Made by a program: the position numbers and the translations under genes | Shown here: positions 1 through 6,430 of the stretch, piece after piece | How the letters are laid out: the number at the start of each line of letters is the position of its first letter | Position numbering within the stretch: position 1 is the first letter of the stretch | Origin: Thermoplasmatales archaeon | Lineage (GTDB): Archaea; Thermoplasmatota; JASEFT01; JAUWIS01 | Assembly: GCA_030019485.1 (NCBI GenBank) | Contig: JASEEW010000092.1 | Span: forward strand, 1 to 6,965 | DNA: 6,965 bases | Direction of reading: 5' to 3' | Notes under the pieces: generated by a model | Seen by the model: the letters and a program-made list of their open reading frames with translations, nothing else | The model's database searches: none | What the model was told of the DNA's origin: nothing

Positions 1-2
1 TG

Positions 3-1055
3 TTGTCAAGTACTGAAACATCATCTGTTAGGTTGGAGGTGTTTAATGGTAGTGTTTTGGAGGCTGTTCAGGAGCTTTGTTCTGGTTTGTTTGGTTATGA
101 TTTGCTGAAACCTGATCTGATGATAGTGAATGTTATTACCACAGATCCTCTTAAGGAGGGTGAAATTGTTTCATTTTCTGTAGAAATTTTGAATAAGGCA
201 AAAGTGAGTCCTGAGCATTTAGGTGTGGCAAGGGATGTATACGTGAGACTGTATGTTGATGATAATTACATCAGTATTAGTTCTAAGATTTCATTGATTT
301 GTGCTAACCATACCGCATATACATCTGTTCAGTGGAGGGTTAAGTCTGGGAGCCACACACTCAAATTCGTGGTCTACACCGCTGATGATGTAAATTCCAG
401 TAACAATGAGTACATTATGAACGTGAATATAGAAGGGGGGAAACCGGTACTTGTCATATCACCCGAAGTAGTAGCAATCGCAGCAGGAACAGGTGTTGCT
501 GCTGGGCTCATATTGTTCGCACTCGCAGGAACAGAGCTAGGAAAGTACAAGCTGTTCACATTCCTCGCACCACTGTACCTGAAAACAAGAAAAGAGGAGG
601 TTCTGGATAACTTTATCAGGGGTCAGATTTACGGTTATGTTAAAGCAAATCCAGGGGTACACTACAACCTGATAAAGAATGAGTTAAACCTGAAAAACGG
701 CTCAGTTACATATCATCTGAACATGCTGGAAAAACAGGGGTATGTTAAATCCCAGTTTGATGGGATTTACAGACGCTTCTACCCAAAAGACATGAAAATT
801 CCGAGCATGGATGTTACCGCATTGAGCAAAATGCAGTTAAGCATTATAAATAAGATACTTGAGAGACCTGATATCACACAGAAGGATATCGCGAAAGGAA
901 TTGATGAAAGCAAGCAGGTGGTGAGCTATCATCTGAAAGTATTGTCTAAGGCTGGGATTGTTAGGTTGAAGCGAGATGGAAGGAAAACAAGATGCTATGT
1001 TACAAACGAGTTTCAACAATATGTGAGAGTGAATAATGGGCCCATGGTAGGATAA
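3..1055 (+). CDS. Membrane-anchored transcription regulator: CARDB-like ectodomain, one TM helix, two winged-helix domains (5'-truncated)
   Basis: Likely a one-component membrane regulator that senses something outside the cell and binds DNA inside. The frame is open to the left edge, so the TTG at base 3 is only the first possible start in view; residue numbers count from it. Residues about 37-143 form a beta-rich CARDB-like domain (begins KPDLMIVNV, ends with an NSSNNEY turn typical of the family). Residues about 155-177 are a hydrophobic helix (VVAIAAGTGVAAGLILFALAG). Residues about 200-262 are a winged helix (GVHYNLIKNELNL, then GSVTYHLNMLEKQGYV), and residues 270-336 a second one (TQKDIAKGI, then QVVSYHLKVLSKAGIV). 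TAA stop at 1053-1055. The first ~115 codons mostly end in T or G, the next ~145 more in A or C, and the C-terminus returns partly to T/G. Target genes and signal are unknown. The domain calls are firm; function beyond 'regulator' is inferred. Confidence 0.85.
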   Translation: MSSTETSSVRLEVFNGSVLEAVQELCSGLFGYDLLKPDLMIVNVITTDPLKEGEIVSFSVEILNKAKVSPEHLGVARDVYVRLYVDDNYISISSKISLICANHTAYTSVQWRVKSGSHTLKFVVYTADDVNSSNNEYIMNVNIEGGKPVLVISPEVVAIAAGTGVAAGLILFALAGTELGKYKLFTFLAPLYLKTRKEEVLDNFIRGQIYGYVKANPGVHYNLIKNELNLKNGSVTYHLNMLEKQGYVKSQFDGIYRRFYPKDMKIPSMDVTALSKMQLSIINKILERPDITQKDIAKGIDESKQVVSYHLKVLSKAGIVRLKRDGRKTRCYVTNEFQQYVRVNNGPMVG

Positions 1056-1057
1056 GG

Positions 1058-2371
1058 TTATCTCCTTATTCTTTCCATCCTCTTAACCTTTTTGGCGATG
1101 TAATCCTTTTTTCCTATATCATGCCTTACATATATTTCCCCTAATACATGCTTTAATCCTGACTCGGCAATCAACTCCGCTTTTTTAATGCTTTCAGCAA
1201 TTCCTACAATACCAAGTGCCCTAGATGCCGTGGTATATATTTTCCCCTTTTTTTCGTTCACAGATGCATAGAACAGTTCCGCGCCCTCTTTCCCAATCTT
1301 TTTTTCATCAAGTATTAACTCCCTGTCAGCCATCGATTTTATACCATAACCTTTTGGAACAACATACTTGCACACAGTTGCCTTTTTCATGAAAGAAGCA
1401 TTACTTAAGTGCCCATCCACTATTCTGTTGCATATCTCAACAAAATCGGATTCAAGTAATGGTAAAACATTCATTGCTTCAGGATCACCGAATCTTGCAT
1501 TGCACTCAATAACCTTGGGACCATACTTGCTCAGCATAAACTGACCATAGAGTATTCCCTTGTATTCCCTGCCCTCTTTTTTCATTGCCTCTATAATTTT
1601 CTGCATAATACCCACAGCAGCATCATACTCATTTTTCCTAAGAAATGGGAGTAAACCATCCCCCTGTGAATATGAGCCCATGCCGCCTGTATTAGGTCCT
1701 TCGTCATTTTCAAAAGCCCTTTTGTTATCCTGAACAGCAGGCATGGGAACAACCTTTTTCCCATCACAAAAGCCCTGAAGTGTAAACTCTTCACCAACTA
1801 TTTTTTCCTCAACAACAACCTTTGGAACTCCCCCTATTTTGTTTTCAATGATTTCCTTCACATAATTCAGTGCGTCATTTGTATCCTTCAGCTGCTCACC
1901 AACAATCTTTACACCTTTGCCGCCGGTCAATCCAACAGGTTTCACAACAACATCGCCCGTTGACTCAACAAAGTCCTTTGCATCATACACATTATCAAAA
2001 ACTTTGTATTCTACACCCCCTGGGATACTGTATTTTTTCATCAGGTTTCTCATAAAGGATTTTGATGTCTCAATCTCAGCAGCATTTTTTTTAGGACCAA
2101 CAACTTTTATATCATTTTTTTCTAACTCATCTGCAATTCCCTTTTCCAGCGGCGCCTCAGGACCAATTACACATAATTCAATGTTTTTTCTTCTTGCATA
2201 ATCAACAACTGACTCAACATCTGTTTCCTTCACCAGATAGAAATCCTCACACATTTTTGCAATACCCGGATTCCTGTTGTTCATGCATGCAAACATCTTC
2301 ACATCCCCTTTCTTCAACACCTTTGCAATTGCATGCTCCCTTGCTCCTCCTCCAACAAGCAGTACTTTCAT
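1058..2371 (-). CDS. purD: Phosphoribosylamine--glycine ligase (GAR synthetase)
   Basis: Cytosolic ATP-grasp enzyme for step two of purine synthesis: 5-phosphoribosylamine + glycine + ATP gives GAR + ADP + Pi. The 437 residues match the family's usual length. The N-terminal domain opens with GGGAREHA (7-14) and has IGPEAPLEKGIAD (69-81). The ATP-grasp domain follows, with the glycine-rich nucleotide loop VVVKPVGLTGGKGVKIV (141-157), EEFTLQGFCDG (194-204), the signature QDNKRAFENDEGPNTGGMGS (214-233) and the metal/catalytic segment IECNARFGDPEAMNVLP (288-304). The C-terminal domain (about 330-420) is followed by a basic tail. The ATG at 2371 is preceded by GGGAG nine bases upstream. It is the last gene of the cluster, 25 bp after pyrE. 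Its stop lies 2 bp from the stop of the convergent regulator gene. No missing key residues seen. Confidence 0.96.
   Translation of the reverse strand: MKVLLVGGGAREHAIAKVLKKGDVKMFACMNNRNPGIAKMCEDFYLVKETDVESVVDYARRKNIELCVIGPEAPLEKGIADELEKNDIKVVGPKKNAAEIETSKSFMRNLMKKYSIPGGVEYKVFDNVYDAKDFVESTGDVVVKPVGLTGGKGVKIVGEQLKDTNDALNYVKEIIENKIGGVPKVVVEEKIVGEEFTLQGFCDGKKVVPMPAVQDNKRAFENDEGPNTGGMGSYSQGDGLLPFLRKNEYDAAVGIMQKIIEAMKKEGREYKGILYGQFMLSKYGPKVIECNARFGDPEAMNVLPLLESDFVEICNRIVDGHLSNASFMKKATVCKYVVPKGYGIKSMADRELILDEKKIGKEGAELFYASVNEKKGKIYTTASRALGIVGIAESIKKAELIAESGLKHVLGEIYVRHDIGKKDYIAKKVKRMERIRR
1089..1112 (+). terminator. Oligo-T tracts after the regulator gene (possible archaeal terminator)
   Basis: Downstream of the regulator stop codon the + strand is pyrimidine-rich and carries a T5 run (1089-1093) and a T6 run (1107-1112). 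Archaeal RNA polymerase commonly stops at such U-rich tracts without a hairpin. The tracts lie inside the 3' end of the oppositely oriented purD, where they are also the complement of lysine codons, so they may be coincidental. Confidence 0.3.
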
Positions 2372-2396
2372 TTTATCTTTCTCCCTAAATGTTGTT

Positions 2397-2912
2397 TCAG
2401 TTCATCAGCTCACTAATCCTGACAAGCGGGACCATCTTCACATTATTTTTTCTCAGCAGTTCGGATGCACCCTCCTCCCTGTCAACAACAACAATGGCCT
2501 TTTCAACAATTCCTTTGTTTTCCCTGACAGCGTTAACAGCCCTCAGGATTGATGCCCCTGTTGTTGCAACATCCTCAACCACAACAACCTTTTCATTTTC
2601 CTTTAAATTTCCTTCTATCTGTTTTCCTGTGCCATGCTCCTTTTTTTCTTTTCTTACAATCACATACGGTAAATTTGTTTCAAGGGATAGCGCAACGGCA
2701 ATAGGAACTGCTCCCAGTTCCATGCCTGCAATCTTTTCTTCTGTTACATGTTTGCTCATCTGTTTTGCGATTTCTTTTAATATTGTTGGGTTTGTGGATG
2801 CTTTTTTTATGTCCACATAGTATTTACTTTTTTTCCCTGATGTAAGTGTGAATTCGCCAAATTTTATCGCCCCGCATTCTTTCAACATTTCCTTCAACAT
2901 GTGTTTCACCAC
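2397..2912 (-). CDS. pyrE: Orotate phosphoribosyltransferase
   Basis: Converts orotate + PRPP to OMP + PPi, the penultimate step to UMP, in the cytosol. Type I phosphoribosyltransferase fold. Seen here: substrate segment FTLTSGKKSKYYVDIKKA (21-38), flexible catalytic loop RKEKKEHGTGKQIEG (87-101) with its lysines and histidine, and the PRPP-binding loop VVVVEDVATTGAS (109-121). At 171 residues it is a stand-alone archaeal-type PyrE with no fused OMP decarboxylase. The start is uncertain. GTG at 2912 overlaps the carS stop by 7 bp, GTG at 2909 overlaps it by 4 bp (GTGA), and ATG at 2900 has GGTGA five bases upstream. I keep 2912 because the extra residues extend the N-terminal helix to roughly the length I expect for archaeal PyrE; 2900 has the best ribosome-binding context. 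Between carS and purD in the cluster. PyrE and PurD both act on phosphoribosyl substrates. Confidence 0.94.
   Translation of the reverse strand: MVKHMLKEMLKECGAIKFGEFTLTSGKKSKYYVDIKKASTNPTILKEIAKQMSKHVTEEKIAGMELGAVPIAVALSLETNLPYVIVRKEKKEHGTGKQIEGNLKENEKVVVVEDVATTGASILRAVNAVRENKGIVEKAIVVVDREEGASELLRKNNVKMVPLVRISELMN
2896..2910 (-). promoter_or_regulatory. carS stop / pyrE start junction with GGTGA Shine-Dalgarno
   Basis: Read on the - strand, the junction is TGGTGAAACACATG. The TGA ends carS, two consecutive GTG codons could start pyrE, and GGTGA is the core of the archaeal Shine-Dalgarno sequence placed five bases before an ATG (2898-2900). The same few bases therefore serve as stop, possible start and ribosome-binding site. 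This favours translational coupling of pyrE to carS whichever start is used. Confidence 0.55.
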
Positions 2913-3466
2913 GGAACCTTTTTTTTACCAACCTTGTACCCTGCAATGTTCATTATCCTGTGAAGTAATGGTGTTGCAACCAATATAATAATTATGTGAT
3001 ATACTGTGAAGTTCTGAAAAAACCAGGATGGTGACAGGATGAGAAGAAATAAAAATGCGCCTGCTACAAAGTCAAGCTGGTCTATAACAGGAAGCTTCCC
3101 CCCTCTCTCTATGTTTATTCTTCTTTTAATAAAACTTTTGCATAAATCACCGGACAATGCACCAAATGCCAAGCAGAAAAGAACAAGAAAAAAAATTGGA
3201 AAAAAACCAAAGTTTGGGAATGCTATGCTATCTGCCGAGTATGTCTGGACTAAACCTATGCACATTCCAAAAATAATACCCCCAATTAACCCTTTCCATG
3301 TTTTCCCATCACCAAGAAGCCTTTTTCCATCAACAAATTTTTTCCCGAAATCAACAGGTTTCCCACCACCAACTATTACCGCAAAAGAGTTTGCAACATA
3401 GGCAGGAAGTATAAGCCATAACGATTCAAGAATAAGGATGCCTGTTTCTTTAAATATTTCTAACAT
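2906..3466 (-). CDS. carS: CDP-archaeol synthase (CTP:2,3-di-O-geranylgeranylglyceryl phosphate cytidylyltransferase)
   Basis: Integral membrane enzyme that joins CTP to the unsaturated archaeol phosphate, giving the CDP-archaeol used for all polar-lipid head groups. The 186 residues are close to the family norm. About five hydrophobic segments are visible (roughly residues 10-34, 59-75, 88-106, 133-150 and 156-177). Conserved cytosolic motifs are FVDGKRLLGDGKTWKG (44-59), a GDLCKSFIKRR stretch (106-116) and GKLPVIDQLDFVAGA (123-137); the acidic and lysine residues there are expected to bind CTP and Mg2+. I chose the ATG at 3466. It overlaps the ileS stop by 7 bp, has a G-rich stretch (AGGGGT) about six bases upstream, and begins directly with the hydrophobic N-terminus. 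A frame-open ATG at 3508 would add 14 charged residues encoded inside ileS and is unlikely. Second gene of the cluster. TGA stop overlaps the pyrE start region. Confidence 0.93.
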   Translation of the reverse strand: MLEIFKETGILILESLWLILPAYVANSFAVIVGGGKPVDFGKKFVDGKRLLGDGKTWKGLIGGIIFGMCIGLVQTYSADSIAFPNFGFFPIFFLVLFCLAFGALSGDLCKSFIKRRINIERGGKLPVIDQLDFVAGAFLFLLILSPSWFFQNFTVYHIIIILVATPLLHRIMNIAGYKVGKKKVPW

Positions 3467-6339
3467 TTCTTTACCCCTATCACAAATTTCTCGTTTTCTA
3501 TTTCCCATTCCCTTAGAAAGTTTCCTTCTGCCTTTCCAAACACTATGGTTTTTGACCTTGTCTCATTTTTAATGAATTTTTCCTGTTTTTTAAGCAGACC
3601 TGTTATCTCAGGATTTGTGTCTACACTGGTCTCAATGAAATCCTCAACATTTAGATTAGCCTCTTTCCTCATATTCTGGATTCGCCTGATAATTTCTCTC
3701 GCAAAACCCTCTGATTTTATTTCCTCAGTGATTTCAGTATCAACAAAAACCATGCCTTTGCTGAAATCCGAGGATGGGAAATCACCTTTTCCAAACTCAA
3801 TCCTTTTTGAGTTTGCCTGACTCAGCAGGATGTTTTTCAGTTTTTTCACCGCATCTTTCACATTTTTATCCTCTGTCCCTATTATTATTCTTTTCACAGG
3901 CCATCTGAGTTTTATTCCTGCCTTCTGACGTGCGGATGAAACGGATTCAGTGATTTCCCTGACAGTATCCATGTACCCCTCTAATTCAGAATCAGTAAGT
4001 TTTTCATTACTTTTTGGCCATTCATCTGCATGAACAGAAAGATTACCTGTAAGGTTTCTGTATATTTCGTCTGATAAATATGGTGCAACAGGTGATATAA
4101 GCAGGGCGATGTTTTTCAAAGATTCATAGAGCACCTTGTATGCGGCAATTTTGTCATTTGTTTTCTCCTCAACCCATGTCCTGTCCCTGATTAACCTTAT
4201 ATACCATCTTGAAAAATCCTCAAGAATAAAATTTTCTATCTCCCTGCAAGCCCTGTGGATTTCATATTTCTCAATGTTTTCAGAAACAGTTTTTTTCAGG
4301 TTTTCAAGTCTTGAAAGAAGCCATTTATCCTCAGGCTTTAAACCATTTTTAATTTTTTCAAACCCTATGTCTGTAAAATTGTCAAGGGACATGTATGTTG
4401 TGGCAAAAACATAGACATTCCATAATATTGAAAGTGTCCTGTTTGCATTTTTCACACCATCCCAGGAAAATAGCAAATCATCCCACGGCGCAGACCCAAG
4501 AATATAAAACCTTAAAGAATCAACGCCATATTTTTCTGCAACCTTCAAAGGATCAACAACATTTCCCAGACTTTTTGACATTGGTTTTCCATTTTCATCC
4601 AATGCCCATCCATGCATGAGAACAGATTCATAGGGGACTTTGTCAAATGCTATCACCCCGGCACCAAGCTGGGAATAAAACCAGCCCCTTGTCTGGTCCT
4701 GCGCCTCTGTGATCCATCTGCAGGGCCACCATTTCTTAAAATCTTCCTTTTCCTGAGGATAATTCAGCTGAGCCCAGGAGCATACAGCAGAATCAAACCA
4801 GACATCAAGAACATCAGGTATGCGCTTCATTGTTTTACCGCATTCACATTTAAATATGACCCTGTCAATCCATGGCCTGTGCAAATCCTCAATGTTTAAC
4901 TCCTCTTTTTTATAAACAAACTTTGTTTCACCACATTCGCAGACCCACAGGGGTATTGGCATCCCCCAGTATCTTTGACGTGAGATGCACCAGTCTCTTG
5001 TGTTTGAAACCCAGTCATGCATCCTCCTTGAGCCTGCCCATTCTGGAAACCATTTCACCCTCGCATTTTCCTCCATCATTTTTTCCTTTAACTCTGTAAC
5101 CTTCAAAAACCATTGTTTCGTTGTCCTGTAGATTATTGGTGTTTTGCATCTCCAGCAGTGCCCGTACCTGTGCATTATTTTACCTTCTGACAGCAGAAGA
5201 CCTTTCTTTATCAGGTCATCCAGCACGATTTTATTTGAGTCTTTTACATTCAATCCTGCATACCTGCCTGCATCCTCTGTAAATATTCCTCTTTCATCAA
5301 CAGGGCAGAAAGGTGGGAGATTGTATTTTTTTCCTGTTTCAAAATCATCAGGACCAAAACCAGGGGCGGTGTGCACAAGCCCTGTGTTTTCCTCAGTAAC
5401 ATAATCAGCAAGAACAATTTTGTGTTCAACGTTTTTCTGATACCCCACCTCATCACTCAAAGGATGGATATACTGGATTCCTTCAAGCTCAGAGCCTTTC
5501 ATATGTTCTACCACATAATAGTCATCGTATTTCCCCTCATTTGCTACATCCTTCACCCTTTTGTCCAATATAATCATTGTTTCTTCTTTACCATTTTTTT
5601 TCATTACAACCTTCGCATACGTAAAGTCTGGGTGAACAGCAACAGCAATGTTGGATGGAAGTGTCCACGGGGTTGTTGTCCATATAACCAAATACTCATT
5701 TTTGTCTTTAACTTTAAATTTCACATATATACTGTAGTCCTCTTCATCCCAGTAGTCTATCTCAGCCTCCGCAAGTGCTGTCTCACATCTTGGGCACCAG
5801 CCAAGAACCCTCTCGGACTGAATTAAAAGTTTTTTATCATAAGCCTTTTTCAGGGTCCACCATGCAGAAAGAATATACTCATTTGTAATTGTGAGATAAG
5901 GGCGGTCCCAGTCCATCCAAACACCAAGTGTTTTAAACTCCTCGGTCATTTTTTTCTGATGTTTGACCGCAAATTCCCTGCATTTAGAAACAAATTTTTC
6001 TACACCGTAATTCTCAATTTCTTTCTTGTTTTTTACACCAATCTCCTTTTCCACCTGAACCTCTATTGGCAACCCGTGCATGTCAAAACCGGGCTGATCC
6101 CTAACATTATAATTGTTCATCCTTCTGTACCTGATAACAAAATCTTTCAAAATCTTGTTCCATGCGGTGCCGAGATGTATCGAGCCAGAGGTATAAGGAG
6201 GTCCATCTATGAAATAATAGTCTTCACCCTTGCTTCTGAGCTTTTTTGTTTTCTCATAAATTTTTTCTTTTTCCCAGAAAAGCTGGATGTCTTTTTCCAA
6301 AGATTTTGGGTCGTATCTCTTTCCAGCCTGCTTGACCAT
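3460..6339 (-). CDS. ileS: Isoleucine--tRNA ligase (archaeal type)
   Basis: Cytosolic class I synthetase that charges tRNA-Ile and hydrolyses misactivated valine. The 959 residues make it somewhat shorter than many archaeal IleRS. Order of parts: catalytic segment with the HIGH-type motif HLGT in PPYTSGSIHLGTAWNK (47-62); PGFDMHGLPIE (83-93); zinc-finger cysteines C182/C185; the CP1 editing domain (about 195-400) with TTTPWTLPSN (221-230) and HTAPGFGPDDFETG (323-336); C395/C398; a second cysteine set C467/C469 and C498/C500; DVWFDS (512-517); TRGWFYSQL (550-558); the KMSKS-type loop PMSKSLGN (586-593), with proline in place of the first lysine. The anticodon-binding domain (about 665-780) has ILEDFSRWYIRLIRDRTW, and a C-terminal domain follows. 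The ATG at 6339 has no Shine-Dalgarno but sits about 25 bp from a TATA-like box, so the mRNA is probably leaderless. First gene of the cluster; TAG stop overlaps carS. Confidence 0.97.
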   Translation of the reverse strand: MVKQAGKRYDPKSLEKDIQLFWEKEKIYEKTKKLRSKGEDYYFIDGPPYTSGSIHLGTAWNKILKDFVIRYRRMNNYNVRDQPGFDMHGLPIEVQVEKEIGVKNKKEIENYGVEKFVSKCREFAVKHQKKMTEEFKTLGVWMDWDRPYLTITNEYILSAWWTLKKAYDKKLLIQSERVLGWCPRCETALAEAEIDYWDEEDYSIYVKFKVKDKNEYLVIWTTTPWTLPSNIAVAVHPDFTYAKVVMKKNGKEETMIILDKRVKDVANEGKYDDYYVVEHMKGSELEGIQYIHPLSDEVGYQKNVEHKIVLADYVTEENTGLVHTAPGFGPDDFETGKKYNLPPFCPVDERGIFTEDAGRYAGLNVKDSNKIVLDDLIKKGLLLSEGKIMHRYGHCWRCKTPIIYRTTKQWFLKVTELKEKMMEENARVKWFPEWAGSRRMHDWVSNTRDWCISRQRYWGMPIPLWVCECGETKFVYKKEELNIEDLHRPWIDRVIFKCECGKTMKRIPDVLDVWFDSAVCSWAQLNYPQEKEDFKKWWPCRWITEAQDQTRGWFYSQLGAGVIAFDKVPYESVLMHGWALDENGKPMSKSLGNVVDPLKVAEKYGVDSLRFYILGSAPWDDLLFSWDGVKNANRTLSILWNVYVFATTYMSLDNFTDIGFEKIKNGLKPEDKWLLSRLENLKKTVSENIEKYEIHRACREIENFILEDFSRWYIRLIRDRTWVEEKTNDKIAAYKVLYESLKNIALLISPVAPYLSDEIYRNLTGNLSVHADEWPKSNEKLTDSELEGYMDTVREITESVSSARQKAGIKLRWPVKRIIIGTEDKNVKDAVKKLKNILLSQANSKRIEFGKGDFPSSDFSKGMVFVDTEITEEIKSEGFAREIIRRIQNMRKEANLNVEDFIETSVDTNPEITGLLKKQEKFIKNETRSKTIVFGKAEGNFLREWEIENEKFVIGVKKC

Positions 6340-6360
6340 AACTGGATATATGTAGAGAAG

Positions 6361-6378
6361 ATTAAAATGCTTTTCCTT
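6361..6378 (-). promoter_or_regulatory. BRE/TATA-type promoter of the ileS-carS-pyrE-purD cluster
   Basis: On the - strand, AAGGAAAAGC (BRE-like, purine-rich; 6378-6369) is followed directly by ATTTTAAT (TATA-like; 6368-6361). The TATA centre is about 25 bases before the ileS ATG, so transcription would begin at or next to the start codon. The absence of any GG-rich ribosome-binding site before that ATG agrees with a leaderless transcript. A second A/T-rich stretch (CATATATC) lies too close to the ATG to be its TATA box. Confidence 0.55.
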
Positions 6379-6381
6379 CTG

Positions 6382-6399
6382 AAAAAGAAAGAAGTAAAG
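6382..6399 (-). terminator. T-rich tract upstream of the ileS promoter
   Basis: The - strand reads CTTTACTTCTTTCTTTTT, with a T5 run at its 3' end. It is placed to end - strand transcripts coming from the right-edge gene just before the BRE of ileS. Archaeal termination at U-rich tracts is known; there is no stable hairpin in front of it, and the assignment is positional. Confidence 0.3.
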
Positions 6400-6430
6400 A
6401 TTCTAATACCCTAAAAGTGTTGATATCCTT

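Noticed and set aside
2389..2820. A + strand frame of 143 codons opposite pyrE
   Set aside because: Antisense shadow of a clear pyrE; the translation is low-complexity F/S/T-rich with no recognisable domain.
3467..3508. Longer N-terminus for carS starting at ATG 3508
   Set aside because: It adds 14 charged residues coded inside ileS and has no ribosome-binding support; the ATG at 3466 has a G-rich site and a 7-bp overlap typical of this cluster.
5371..5826. A + strand frame of 151 codons opposite ileS
   Set aside because: Lies wholly antisense to the well-supported IleRS editing domain and shows no protein-like motifs.
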